64,000 bases of DNA from Omphiscola glabra (Eukaryota; Mollusca; Gastropoda; Lymnaeidae), in assembly GCA_964017045.1 (NCBI GenBank), contig OZ024794.1, forward strand, positions 22,294,359 through 22,358,358. The letters are read 5' to 3'. Numbering within the stretch: position 1 is the first letter of the stretch; each line of letters opens with the position of its first letter. A program made the position numbers and the translations under genes. Shown here piece by piece: positions 45,096 to 57,528 of this stretch. The notes below the pieces were generated by a model. It was not told where the DNA came from, did no database searches, and worked only from the letters and a program-made list of their open reading frames with translations.

Positions 45096-45276
45096 GAAGT
45101 GTGTTAAATGTAGGGTTGTAGTTACAAAGCGGATGGGGAAAAAATATCCACGTAATCCACAAATTACAGTAGGAACATCAAAGAAAAAAGGGTAATGCGC
45201 CTGGGGTAGCTCGACGCTGATTCTTTCACTGGATGTGTCACTGATCTGTCAATTGTCTCCTCGGTGTGATCGCGGT

Positions 45277-45530
45277 GTGCTCTACACGTTTTCTGTGCTC
45301 TACACGTTTTCTGTGCTCTACACGTGTCCTGTGCTCTACACGTGTCCTGTGCTCTACACGTGTCCTGTGCTCTACAGGTGTCCTGTGCTCTACACGTGTC
45401 CTGTGCTCTACACGTGTCCTGTGCTCTACACGTGTCCTGTGCTCTACACGTGTCCTGTGCTCTACACGTGTCCTGTGCTCTACACGTGTCATGTGCTCTA
45501 CACGTGTCATGTGCTCTACACGTGTCCTGA
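45277..45530. repeat. 18-bp minisatellite, 14 copies
   Basis: The unit is gtgctctacacgtgtcct. The first copies have acgttttct. Because 18 is divisible by 3, frames on both strands are open (for example VLYTCP repeats). Artefact. Confidence 0.96.
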
Positions 45531-45659
45531 CACTCAGTTGTTGTACTGTACCTGCTTTAAAAAGACATTTTATGTGTTTTAACCGCCACCCCGGCTCAGT
45601 GTTTTCAAGCACATCCCCAGGATTATGTTTACCATTTTCTCATGCAATGTGCCTAAAAA

Positions 45660-45845
45660 ACCGTTACCCTGGTAATATGTTACCGTTACCCTGGTAATAT
45701 GTTTTAACAGCAATTCTGGTAATGTGTTTTAACCACCATCCTGATAATGTGTTCAAAAAATTAACAGCAATCCATGGTAATGTGTTTTAACGGCAATTCA
45801 CCGTAATGTGTTTTAACCGCGATCCATGGTAATGTGTTTTAAATG
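45660..45845. repeat. Degenerate about 24-bp tandem repeat, 7 copies
   Basis: The unit contains ggtaatgtgttttaaccgc, with indels between copies. Confidence 0.82.
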
Positions 45846-46197
45846 TATAAATTTATGGTTGTAGTTTAAATCAATTTGACTTTTGCCAAACAAGTTCTAG
45901 ATTTGAGCTGAATATCATTTGTAGTTAACTCTTGTGTGATGTCAACAAGACATCTTGAATATAAATTTTTACATATTTTTTTAGATGCTAGTGAATTTTT
46001 AATTTTTGTGTTCTTTTTAAAGAATAATTGTTAAATATAAATCCCAAAAGCGCCGTTTGGGGCGCCCCCTTTTCTTGTCACCCCCCCCCCCCCCCTTGAT
46101 TCGCCATTGTGAACAATTTATGTTTCTTGATTATAAGACACCAAATTTCCAGTGGCGGCACTCGTGATGTGTCTAACAACACATTTAAAGATTTTTC
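45846..46197. other. Unassigned DNA
   Basis: Includes a C run of 17 (46079-46095). The sequence around it (cccccttgattcgccattg) resembles a MITE end but has no partner. Confidence 0.45.
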
Positions 46198-46375
46198 TTC
46201 TTTATATCATCTGAACTTACTCGCCCACATAGAACACCAGAGACGTTATAAGATTCTTTATATCATCTGAACTTACTTGCCCATATAGAACACCAGAGAC
46301 GTTATAAGATTCTTTATATCATCTGAACTTACTCGCCCACATAGAACACTAGAGACGTTATAAGATTCTTTATAA
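46198..46375. repeat. 56-bp tandem repeat, about 3.1 copies
   Basis: The unit contains ttctttatatcatctgaact followed by tactcgcccacatagaacac. Confidence 0.93.
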
Positions 46376-46435
46376 TATACTTTTTTTTTATTCACATAAA
46401 TGCAAAAAAACAACATATTATTACAATGTACATAT

Positions 46436-46695
46436 ACATGTCCATAGAACATGTCCGTAGTACATATTTAAAGAACATGTCCATAGAACAATTCCATAGA
46501 ACATGTCCATTGAAGATGTCCATAGAACATGTCCATAGAATATGTCCATAGAACATGTCCAGAGAACATGTCCCTAGAACATGTCCATAGAATATGTCCA
46601 TTGAACATGTCCATTGAACATGTCCATAGACCATGTCCATAGAATATGTCGATAGAACATGTCCAGACAGCATGTCCATAGAACATGTCCATGTG
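46436..46695. repeat. 14-bp minisatellite, about 18 copies
   Basis: The unit is tagaacatgtccat, centred on the palindrome acatgt. Longer-range order alternates tagaacatg with tagaatatg and ttgaacatg. Confidence 0.93.
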
Positions 46696-46924
46696 CCAAG
46701 TACATAAAATTAGTGTATAAATAAAGAACATGTGTGATGTGATAAATAGACGTCGGTGTGCGTCCACGTGTTAAGGCGGTCTATTTAATTCAACTGAAAT
46801 AATACAAAGATAATTGGATACTTTTTTTTGAACCGCCATCTTTTGTTAAGGGCGTTTTCGAGAGCTGAACAAAACCAGCGATAGTGATGGACGTAGAAAC
46901 CTAAGGGGTGTAAAAGCTGTCGTC

Positions 46925-47470
46925 AGATGTCGAGAGTCTGATGGTCGGAGTCTGATGGTTGGGGTCTGATGGTCGGAGTCTGATGGTCGGAGTCTGATGG
47001 TCGGGGTCTGATGGTCGGAGTCTGATGGTCGGAGTGTGATGGTCGGAGTGTGATGGTCGGAGTGTGATGGTCGGAGTGTGATGGTCGGAGTCTGATGGTC
47101 GGAGTGTGATGGTCGGAATCTGATGGTCGGAATTTCATGGTCAGAGTCCGGTGGTCTGAGTCTGATGGTCGTATTCTGATGGTCAGCTATCGGAGTCTGG
47201 TGGTCGGAGTCTGATGGTCGGAGTTTGATGGTCATATGTTGGAGTCTGATAGTCGTACTTTGATGGTCGGAGTCTGATGGTCAGAGTTTGATGGTAGGAG
47301 TCTGTTAGTCGTCGGAGTCTGTTGGTCGGGGTCCGTTGGTAGGAATCTGAAGGTCGGAGTTTGATGGTCGGAATCTGATGGTCGGAGTCTGACGGTCAGA
47401 TGACGGAGTCTTATGGTTGGAGTCTGATGGTTAGATGTCGGAGTCTCATGGTCGGAGTCTGATGATCAGA
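46925..47470. repeat. 14-bp minisatellite, about 38 copies
   Basis: The unit is tctgatggtcggag. The left part is regular and the right part (after about 47130) is increasingly degenerate with indels. Confidence 0.94.
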
Positions 47471-47771
47471 ACCACGTATAAAACATTGCATTGTGGGGCT
47501 AATCTTGAATAGTCGTTGTAAACTTCACAATGGTTAAGCTATAGCGTTCATATTGTTTCATGGTATAACCTGCGACGGCTAACAATTCTCCCCTTTCAAA
47601 AACCCAGTTAATTACGTGTCCACATCGCTCTTTTAGTCAAACAAAACAGCAATTGTTATCAATTAATGCTTCATAGTTGCTGCTCATTAATGTGTTTCTG
47701 CGTTATTACTATAGCAGTGAGGCCGACATTAGCTGGGATAACGTCGCTAAATGTGGCACCACGGCTGGCAG
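47471..47771. other. Unassigned DNA
   Basis: No recognised feature. Confidence 0.5.
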
Positions 47772-48602
47772 TTCCTCTTTGTTTTGGCTCACTGGTCCTC
47801 TTTGTGTTGGCTCACTGGTCCTCTTTGTGCTGACTCACTGGTCCTCTTTGTGTTGGCTCACCGGTCCTCTTTGTGTTGGCTCACTGGTCCTCTTTGTGCT
47901 GGCTCACTGGTCCTCTTTGTGCTGACTCACTGGTCCTCTTTGTGCTGGCTCACTGGTCCTCTTTGTGCTGACTCACCGGTCCTCTTTGAGTTGGCTCACT
48001 GGTCCTCTTTGTGCTGGATCAATGGTCCTCTTTGTGCTGGCTCAGTGGTGCTCTTTGTGCTGGCTCACTGGTCCTCTTTGTGCTGACTCACTGGTCCTTT
48101 TTGTGCTGGCTCAATGGTCCTCTTTGTGCTGGCTCAGTGGTACTCTTTGTGCTGGCTCACTGGTCCTCTTTGTGCTGGCTCACTGGCCCTATTTGTGTTG
48201 GCTCACTGGTCCTCTTTGTGCTGGCTCACTGGTCCTCTTTGTGCCGACTCACTGGTCCTCTTTGTGCTGGCTCACTGGTCCTCTTTGTGATGGCTCACTG
48301 GTCCTCACTTTGTGCTGGCTCACTGGTCCTCTTTGTGCTGGCTCACTTGTCCTCTTTGTGTTGGCTCACTTGTCCTCTTTGTGTTGGCTCACTGGTCCTC
48401 TTTGTGTCGGCTCACTTTTCCTCTTTGTGCTGGCTCACTGGTCCTCTTTGTGATGGCTCACTGGTCCTCTTTGTGCTGGCTCACTTGTCCTCTTTGTGTT
48501 GGCTCACTGGTCCTCTTTGTGTTGGCTCACTTTTCCTCTTTGTGTTGGCTCACTGGTCCTCTTTGTGTTTGCTCACTGGTCCTCTTTGTGTTGGCTCACT
48601 AA
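47772..48602. repeat. 23-bp minisatellite, about 36 copies
   Basis: The unit is ggctcactggtcctctttgt + gct. Variant runs (gtgctgactcac, gtgatggctc, cacttgtcc, cacttttcc) recur in blocks. All plus frames stay open for long stretches because the unit lacks stops. Confidence 0.96.
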
Positions 48603-48723
48603 TGGTCTGAACACTAAACCCACGATGCACCGGATCCTACTAGGCAATCGTTTTGAGCTTAGGGGAAGTCCATCTATACCTGAACATAAACATGTCTCTT
48701 GTGCCATTCTTTGAAGTCGTTTG
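48603..48723. other. Unique spacer between two arrays
   Basis: About 120 bp of single-copy DNA separating the 23-bp and 47-bp arrays. Confidence 0.6.
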
Positions 48724-49045
48724 TGTGACAAGTCCATCTTTGCTGGGCAGTCTTTGTGACAAGTCCAACCTTTGACAAGTCCATCTTTGCTGGGCAGTCT
48801 TTGTAACATGTCCAACCTGTGACAAGTCCATCTTTGCTGGGCAGTCTTTGTAACAAGTCCAACCTGTGACAAGTTCATCTTTGCTGGGCAGTCTTTGTGA
48901 CAAGTCCAACCTGTGACAAGTCCATCTTTGCTGAGCAGTCTTTGTAACAAGTCCAACCTATGACAAGTCCATCTTTGCTGGGCAGTCTTTGTAACATGTC
49001 CAACCTGTGACAAGTCCATCTTTGCTGGGCAGTCTTTGTAACAAG
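48724..49045. repeat. 47-bp minisatellite, about 7 copies
   Basis: The unit contains gacaagtccatctttgctgg followed by gcagtctttgtaacaagtcc. Each unit itself holds two diverged acaagtcca halves. Confidence 0.94.
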
Positions 49046-49545
49046 TCAAGCATCTTGTAGTCAGGAGGTTCATCAGAAGTTTCAAAACAGACGATTTCGG
49101 CTTAAGGTCTGTTATAGTGTTGCCAGCGGCCTGTTATGTATTTGACAGCGACCTTCCAGAATAGTTTAAATTGTCCATTCTTCAGTAATGTTCACCTAAC
49201 ATGGAACCGTTCCAGAATACTTTTTTTTTTTTTTTTTTTGAAAATACTGTTAGTCTTCAAAGTTGTCTTTTTTATTTGAAATGGTGGGAGATATCTTATA
49301 AAGTCCATCACGTGTCTTTAAACATTGAAAAGTTCAGCTTCAGCGAGGCCCACGAAATGCTTTACTAACGTCTGCTTGACATTGTTGGTCTCAGGCGGGT
49401 GTTTGACACGGGAACCAAGGGGAGACTCGCCGAGCCATAGCACAGTTTTAAAAACGTTTACCCACCCTTTACCCTTTTTCATAGTTACGCCTTTGCACGC
49501 GTAAGTAAAAACATCCATATCAGTGGGAAAAACAGATGTTACATA
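49046..49545. other. Unassigned DNA
   Basis: A partial echo of the hammerhead-like motif (acgatttcggcttaaggtct) lies at 49091-49110. A T run lies at 49220-49239. A 66-codon minus-strand open frame at 49318-49518 is unrecognised. Confidence 0.45.
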
Positions 49546-49860
49546 TAGCTGTCATCATTATTACACATGCCATCTTCCACCTGCCATCTTCCACCTGTCA
49601 TCATCTACCTGCCCTCCATCCCCAGTTAACATCTACCTGTCATCCACCACCAGTTATCATCCACCTGTCATCCATCTGCCATCATCCACATGCCATCATA
49701 TAACATTCATCATTCTTCAACTTGTCATCTTTATACCATCTGTCATCACCTTCCACCTATTATAATCTTACATCCTTTCAATCGTCATCCACTGTCATCA
49801 TTTATGAACTGTCATCATTCATCCACCTGTCGTCATTCTTCCACCTGTCGTCATCTTCCT
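49546..49860. repeat. Degenerate pyrimidine-rich tandem repeat
   Basis: Loose repeats of catcatccacctgtcatc-like words over 300 bp. The period is irregular. Confidence 0.7.
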
Positions 49861-49976
49861 CTGTGAAAAACTTTAAAAAGACGATGCCTGCTTTACTTCC
49901 CTTTTATTCTTGTTAAACTGTCGTAAGGAATGGACGAAGATTTCAAACAGCGATGGAGAAAGCCGTGTTGTCCATG

Positions 49977-50128
49977 CAAGTTGTCCCTGCAAGTTGTCCG
50001 TGCAAGTTGCCCGTGCAAGTTGCCCGTGCAAGTTGCCCGTGCAAGTTGCCCGTGCCAGTTGTCCCTGCAAGTTGTCCGTGCCAGTTGCCCGTGCCAGTTG
50101 TCCGTGCAAGTTGTCCGTGCAAGTTGTT
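49977..50128. repeat. 13-bp minisatellite, about 12 copies
   Basis: The unit is aagttgcccgtgc, with ttgtcc and ccagtt variants. Confidence 0.94.
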
Positions 50129-50169
50129 CGTTAAGTTTGTCCTTTCAGGTCCTTCGCCATAATTCCTGG

Positions 50170-53100
50170 ACTTGTTCTCACCAAAACACTTCATTTATAG
50201 CGGAGTTGTTCTCACCAAAACACTTCATTCATAGCGGAGTTGTTCTCACCAAAACACTTCATTCATAGCGGAGTTGTTCTCACCAAAACACTTCATTCAT
50301 AGCGGAGTTGTTCTCACCAAAACACTTCATTCATAGCGGAGTTGTTCTCACCAAAACACTTCATTCATAGCGGAGTTGTTCTCACCAAAACACGTCATTC
50401 ATAGCGGACTTGTTCTCACCAAAACACTTCATTCATAGCGGACTTGTTCTCACCAAAACACGTCATTCATAGCGGAGTTGTTCTCACCAAAACACTTCAT
50501 TCATAGCGGAGTTGTTCTCACCAAAACACTTCATTCATAGCGGAGTTGTTCTCACCAAAACACTTCATTCATAGCGGAGTTGTTCTCACCAAAACACTTC
50601 ATTTATAGCGGAGTTGTTCTCACCAAAACACTTCATTCATAGCGGACTTGTTCTCACCAAAACACGTCATTCATAGCGGACTTGTTCTCACCAAAACACT
50701 TCATTCATAGCGGACTTGTTCTCACCAAAACACGTCATTCATAGCGGAGTTGTTCTCACCAAAACACTTCATTCATAGCAGAGTTGTTCTCACCAAAACA
50801 CTTTATTCATAGCGGAGTTGTTCTCACCAAAACACTTCATTCATAGCGGAGTTGTTCTCACCAAAACACTTCATTCATAGCGGAGTTGTTCTCACCAAAA
50901 CACTTCATTCATAGCGGAGTTGTTCTCACCAAAACACTTCATTCATAGCGGAGTTGTTCTCACCAAAACACTTCATTCATAGCGGAGTTGTTCTCACCAA
51001 AACACTTCATTCATAGCGGAGTTGTTCTCACCAAAACACTTCATTCATAGCGGAGTTGTTCTCACCAAAACACTTCATTCATAGCGGAGTTGTTCTCACC
51101 AAAACACGTCATTCATAGCGGACTTTTTCTCACCAAAACACTTCATTCATAGCGGAGTTGTTCTCACCAAAACACGTCATTCATAGCGGAGTTGTTCTCA
51201 CCAAAACACTTCATTCATAGCGGAGTTGTTCTCACCAAAACACTTCATTCATAGCGGAGTTGTTCTCACCAAAACACTTCATTCATAGCGGAGTTGTTCT
51301 CACCAAAACACTTCATTTATAGCGGAGCTGTTCTCACCAAAACACTTCATTCATAGCGGACTTGTTCTCACCAAAACACGTCATTCATAGCGGACTTGTT
51401 CTCACCAAAACACTTCAATCATAGCGGACTTGTTCTCACCAAAACACGTCATTCATAGCGGAGTTGTTCTCACCAAAACACTTCATTCATAGCGGAGTTG
51501 TTCTCACCAAAACACTTTATTCATAGCGGAGTTGTTCTCACCAAAACACGTCATTCATAGCGGAGTTGTTCTCACCAAAACACTTCATGCATAGCGGAGT
51601 TGTTCTCACCAAAACACTTCATTCATAGCGGAGTTGTTCTAACCAAAACACTTCATTCATAGCGGAGTTGTTCTCACCAAAACACTTCATTCATAGCGGA
51701 GTTGTTCTCACCAAAACACTTCATTCATAGCGGAGTTGTTCTCACCAAAACACTTCATTCATAGCGGAGTTATTCTCACCAAAACACGTCATTCATAGCG
51801 GAGTTGTTCTCACCAAAACACTTCATTCATAGCGGAGTTGTTCTCACCAAAACACGTCATTCATAGCGGAGTTGTTCTCACCAAAACACTTCATTCATAG
51901 CGGAGTTGTCCTCACCAAAACACTTCATTCATAGCGGAGTTGTTCTCACCAAAACACTTCATTCATAGCGGAGTTGTTCTCACCAAAACACTTCATTCAT
52001 AGCGGAGTTGTTCTCACCAAAACACTTCATTCATAGCGGAGTTGTTCTCACCAAAACACTTCATTCATAGCGGAGTTGTTCTCACCAAAACACTTCATTC
52101 ATAGCGGAGTTGTTCTCACCAAAACACTTCATTCATAGCGGAGTTGCTCTCACCAAAACACTTCATTCATAGCGGAGTTGTTCTCACCAAAACACTTCAT
52201 TCATAGCGGAGTTGTTCTCACCAAAACACTTCATTCATAGCGGAGTTGTTCTCACCAAAACACTTCATTCATAGCGGAGTTGTTCTCACCAAAACACTTC
52301 ATTCATAGCGGAGTTGTTCTCACCAAAACACTTCATTCATAGCGGAGTTGTTCTCACCAAAACACTTCATTCATAGCGGAGTTGTTCTCACCAAAACACT
52401 TCATTCATAGCGGAGTTGTTCTCACCAAAACACTTCATTCATAGCGGAGTTGTTCTCACCAAAACACTTCATTCATAGCGGAGTTGTTCTCACCAAACAC
52501 TTCATTCATAGCGGAGTTGTTCTCACCAAAACACTTCATTCATAGCGGAGTTGTTCTCACCAAAACACTTCATTCATAGCGGAGTTGTTCTCACCAAACA
52601 CTTCATTCATAGCGGAGTTGTTCTCACCAAAACACTTCATTCATAGCGGAGTTGTTCTCACCAAAACACGTCATTCATAGCGGAGTTGTTCTCACCAAAA
52701 CACTTCATTCATAGCGGAGTTGTTCTCACCAAAACACTTCATTCATAGCGGAGTTGTTCTCACCAAAACACTTCATTCATAGCGGAGTTGTTCTCACCAA
52801 AACACTTCATTCATAGCGGAGTTGTTCTCACCAAAACACTTCATTCATAGCGGAGTTGTTCTCACCAAAACACTTCATTCATAGCGGAGTTGTTCTCACC
52901 AAAACACTTCATTCATAGCGGAGTTGTTCTCACCAAAACACTTCATTCATAGCGGAGTTGTTCTCACCAAAACACGTCATTCATAGCGGAGTTGTTCTCA
53001 CCAAAACACTTCATGCATAGCGGAGTTGTTCTCACCAAAACACTTCATTCATAGCGGAGTTGTTCTAACCAAAACCTTCATTCATAGCGGAGTTGTTCTC

Positions 53101-56035
53101 ACCAAAACACTTCATTCATAGCGGAGTTGTTCTCACCACCAAAACACTTCATTCATAGCGGAGTTGTTCTCACCAAAACACTTCATTCATAGCGGAGTTG
53201 TTCTCACCAAAACACTTCATTCATAGCGGAGTTGTTCTCACCAAAACACTTCATTCATAGCGGAGTTGTTCTCACCAAAACACTTCATTCATAGCGGAGT
53301 TGTTCTCACCAAAACACTTCATTCATAGCGGAGTTGTTCTCACCAAAACACTTCATTCATAGCGGAGTTGTTCTCACCAAAACACTTCATTCATAGCGGA
53401 GTTGTTCTCACCAAAACACTTCATTCATAGCGGAGTTGTTCTCACCAAAACACTTCATTCATAGCGGAGTTGTTCTCACCAAAACACTTCATTCATAGCG
53501 GAGTTGTTCTCACCAAAACACTTCATTCATAGCGGAGTTGTTCTCACCAAAACACTTCATTCATAGCGGAGTTGTTCTCACCAAAACACTTCATTCATAG
53601 CGGAGTTGTTCTCACCAAAACACTTCATTCATAGCGGAGTTGTTCTCACCAAAACACTTCATTCATAGCGGAGTTGTTCTCACCAAAACACTTCATTCAT
53701 AGCGGAGTTGTTCTCACCAAAACACTTCATTCATAGCGGAGTTGTTCTCACCAAAACACTTCATTCATAGCGGAGTTGTTCTCACCAAAACACTTCATTC
53801 NNNNNNNNNNNNNNNNNNNNNNNNNNNNNNNNNNNNNNNNNNNNNNNNNNNNNNNNNNNNNNNNNNNNNNNNNNNNNNNNNNNNNNNNNNNNNNNNNNNN
53901 NNNNNNNNNNNNNNNNNNNNNNNNNNNNNNNNNNNNNNNNNNNNNNNNNNNNNNNNNNNNNNNNNNNNNNNNNNNNNNNNNNNNNNNNNNNNNNNNNNNN
54001 CAAAACACTTCATTCATAGCGGAGTTGTTCTCACCAAAACACTTCATTCATAGCGGAGTTGTTCTCACCAAAACACTTCATTCATAGCGGAGTTGTTCTC
54101 ACCAAAACACTTCATTCATAGCGGAGTTATTCTCACCAAAACACGTCATTCATAGCGGAGTTGTTCTCACCAAAACACTTCATTCATAGCGGAGTTGTTC
54201 TCACCAAAACACGTCATTCATAGCGGAGTTGTTCTCACCAAAACACTTCATTCATAGCGGAGTTGTCCTCACCAAAACACTTCATTCATAGCGGAGTTGT
54301 TCTCACCAAAACACTTCATTCATAGCGGAGTTGTTCTCACCAAAACACTTCATTCATAGCGGAGTTGTTCTCACCAAAACACTTCATTCATAGCGGAGTT
54401 GTTCTCACCAAAACACTTCATTCATAGCGGAGTTGTTCTCACCAAAACACTTCATTCATAGCGGAGTTGTTCTCACCAAAACACTTCATTCATAGCGGAG
54501 TTGCTCTCACCAAAACACTTCATTCATAGCGGAGTTGTTCTCACCAAAACACTTCATTCATAGCGTAGTTGTTCTCACCAAAACACTTCATTCATAGCGG
54601 AGTTGTTCTCATCAAAACACTTCATTCATAGCGGAGTTGTTCCTACCAAAACACTTCATTCATAGCGGAGTTGTTCTCACCAAAACACTTCATTCATAGC
54701 GGAGTTGTTCTCACCAAAACACTTCATTCATAGCGGAGTTGTTCTCACCAAAACACTTCATTCATAGCGGAGTTGTTCTCACCAAAACACTTCATTCATA
54801 GCGGAGTTGTTCTCACCAAAACACTTCATTCATAGCGGAGTTGTTCTCACCAAAACACGTCATTCATAGCGGAGTTGTTCTCACCAAAACACTTCATTCA
54901 TAGCGGAGTTGTTCTCACCAAAACACTTCATTCATAGCGGAGTTGTTCTCACCAAAACACGTCATTCATAACGGAGTTGTTCTCACCAAAACACTTCATT
55001 CATAGCGGAGTTGTTCTCACCAAAACACGTCATTCATAGCGGAGTTGTTCTCACCAAAACACTTCATTCATAGCGGAGTTGTTCTCACCAAAACACTTCA
55101 TTCATAGCGGAGTTGTTCTCACCAAAACACTTCATTCATAGCGGAGTTGTTCTCACCAAAACACTTCATTCATCGCGGAGTTGTTCTCACCAAAACACTT
55201 CATTCATAGCGGAGTTGTTCTCACCAAAACACTTCATTCATAGCGGAGTTGTTCTCACCAAAACACTTCATTCATAGCGGAGTTGTTCTCACCAAAACAC
55301 TTCATTCATAGCGGAGTTGTTCTCACCAAAACACTTCATTCATAGCGGTGTTGTTCTCACCAAAACACGTCATTCATAGCGGAGTTGTTCTCACCAAAAC
55401 ACTTCATTCATAGCGGAGTTGTTCTCACCAAAACACTTCATTCATAGCGGAGTTGTTCTCACCAAAACACTTCATTCATCGCGGAGTTGTTCTCACCAAA
55501 ACACTTCATTCATAGCGGAGTTGTTCTCACCAAAACACTTCATTCATAGCGGAGTTGTTCTCACCAAAACACTTCATTCATAGCGGAGTTGTTCTCACCA
55601 AAACACTTCATTCATAGCGGAGTTGTTCTCACCAAAACACTTCATTCATAGCGGAGTTGTTCTCACCAAAACACGTCATTCATAGCGGAGTTGTTCTCAC
55701 CAAAACACTTCATTCATAGCGGAGTTGTTCTCACCAAAACACGTCATTCATAGCGGAGTTGTTCTCACCAAAACACTTCATTCATAGCGGAGTTGTTCTC
55801 ACCAAAACACTTCATTCATAGCGGAGTTGTTCTCACCAAAACACGTCATTCATAGCGGACTTGTTCTCACCAAAACACTTCATTCATAGCGGAGTTGTTC
55901 TCACCAAAACACTTCATTCATAGCGGAGTTGTTCTCACCAAAACACGTCATTCATAGCGGACTTGTTCTCACCAAAACACGTCATTCATAGCGGAGTTGT
56001 TCTCACCAAAACACTTCATTCATAGCGGAGTTGTG
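50170..56035. repeat. 34-bp giant satellite array, about 170 copies, with gap
   Basis: The unit is gttgttctcaccaaaacact + tcattcatagcgga. Frequent variants are cacgtcat for cacttcat and gacttg for gagttg. Rarer marks (tatgcat-type catgcat, ctaacc, tattct, tgtcct, tgctct, 1-bp deletions) allow blocks to be aligned. The pair catgcat…ctaacc at 51589/51641 recurs at 53015/53067, an offset of 1426 bp, equal to 42 monomers minus two 1-bp deletions. A second marked block at 51772-52147 recurs at 54129-54504. This is a satellite with higher-order structure, and its true length is unknown because of the assembly gap. Confidence 0.98.
53801..54000. other. Assembly gap (200 N)
   Basis: Exactly 200 unspecified bases inside the 34-bp satellite, most likely a placeholder. 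Array size and the marked-block offset across it cannot be trusted. Confidence 0.99.
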
Positions 56036-56897
56036 TTGAAATTTTAATGAGGCGGGAGGCTGTTAAGCGACCTTAAACTCCACACAAACCCGCCTCCTGG
56101 GGGCGCTGGTGCCAAAGTATTGAATTGTATGACACAGATAATATTTAGCAATTGGCAAGCACGGGGTCACTGAGATCACCGGCCCGTAAGCCATCGTCCA
56201 GCTCAGCTTATAAAGGGCGCCTCGTGTGGTGCTCATTAAGTTGTGTGACAGTTTCTGTAACAGCTGTTCGCGGATTAGGTCGTGAGCCTGGGATGTGCTA
56301 TGGCCAGTGTAAAAACATGTGCCTCCATCTGGTGCAAGAAAACTGTTTTCTACAGAAATTATTATAGTCCTACTTAACGGGGGAAACATCTTTGCCTTTT
56401 GAATCCCTCAACTGTGAAGCCGGTCTGCTAAACGGTAATTCACTCCTGTGATAATAAGGAGAATGTTAAAAAATGTCATATTCATTGTGAAATGAATTTT
56501 GATTTATCAGCAATAGGTCTGACCTGGCCATTTTCTTAACAGATCTCGGCCGCTGGCTTGGAGTACATCCGTTTAATCTAAACTCTTTCAGATACTGGAA
56601 TGAATTTCGGAGGCTAAATTTATCTTTTTTGTGTGACATGAGATCAGTTCTATTAGTCCTTTAATGGCGGAAATCTATTAATAGAACATCCGGCCATACT
56701 GTTTGGCCAATCTGTCAAACACCTGTTCAGTACTTAAACTTTAATGGGAGTCAACGATGTGGGTCAAAGCTTGTTTACGACTGTATTGTACGAAAGATTC
56801 TACAAACACACAATGTGTCATGTGTATGCTTAAAATACATTCTTAGCGGCCATGCCTTACAAAAAAAACTATCTCAAAAGAATAACACTGCATAGTG
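56036..56897. other. Unassigned DNA
   Basis: Single-copy sequence. Open frames on both strands at 56063-56389 have no recognised domain. Confidence 0.5.
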
Positions 56898-57374
56898 CAG
56901 ACCTGTTTACTCTTACGATTTTGGCGTACAATGTACGATTTTGGCGTACAATGTACGATTTTGGCGTACAATGTGCGATTTGGCGTACAATGTGCGATTT
57001 TGGCGTACAATGTACGATTTTGGCGTACAATGTACGATTTTGGCGTACAATGTACGATTTTGGCGTACAATGTACGATTTTGGCGTACAATGTGCGATTT
57101 TGGCGTACAATGTGCGATTTTGGCGTACAATGTACGATTTTGGCGTACAATGTACGATTTTGGCGTACAATGTACGATTTTGGCGTACAATGTGCGATTT
57201 TGGCGTACAATGTGCGATTTTGGCGTACAATGTACGATTTTGGCGTACAATGTGCGATTTTGAGGTGTATACATTATATATACTGTATGTTTATTTTTTA
57301 CTATTAAGATAATGTATTGAACGATTTTGAGATTATATTGTACGATTTTAAGAGTTTGAGGGTAAACAGGTCCG
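56898..57374 (+). mobile_element. MITE copy 3 with internal minisatellite
   Basis: The ends cagacctgtttactctta and ggtaaacaggtccg match the copies at 10559 and 40129, as does all sequence outside the array (aggtgtatacattatatata, aagataatgtattgaacg, gtacgattttaagagtttga). At the position where copy 1 has one 20-bp block, this copy has 17. Confidence 0.92.
56923..57261. repeat. 20-bp minisatellite inside MITE copy 3, 17 copies
   Basis: The unit is ggcgtacaatgtacgatttt, and one copy lacks a T. Each unit contains the perfect palindrome cgtacaatgtacg. A tacg/tgcg polymorphism alternates in runs of two to four units. Confidence 0.97.
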
Positions 57375-57528
57375 GTAGTGCAGTGTGACGTCGCACGGCC
57401 TGAGATCAGACAAGTCCTAATCGCTCACTTTCAAGTTTCAGATTTATGCTGTAGATTTTGTTTATTAAATGTCCTTGCTTTGACTCCGGGTTTATAATTC
57501 CATATTCCGAAAAAAAAAGATCTCTGTT

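Noticed and set aside
49318..49518. 66-codon minus-strand frame as a transposon protein
   Set aside because: No motif of RT, transposase or integrase could be identified.
50170..56035. 34-bp array considered as telomeric or rDNA spacer repeat
   Set aside because: The monomer has no telomere-like G-rich strand and no rRNA sequence is nearby.
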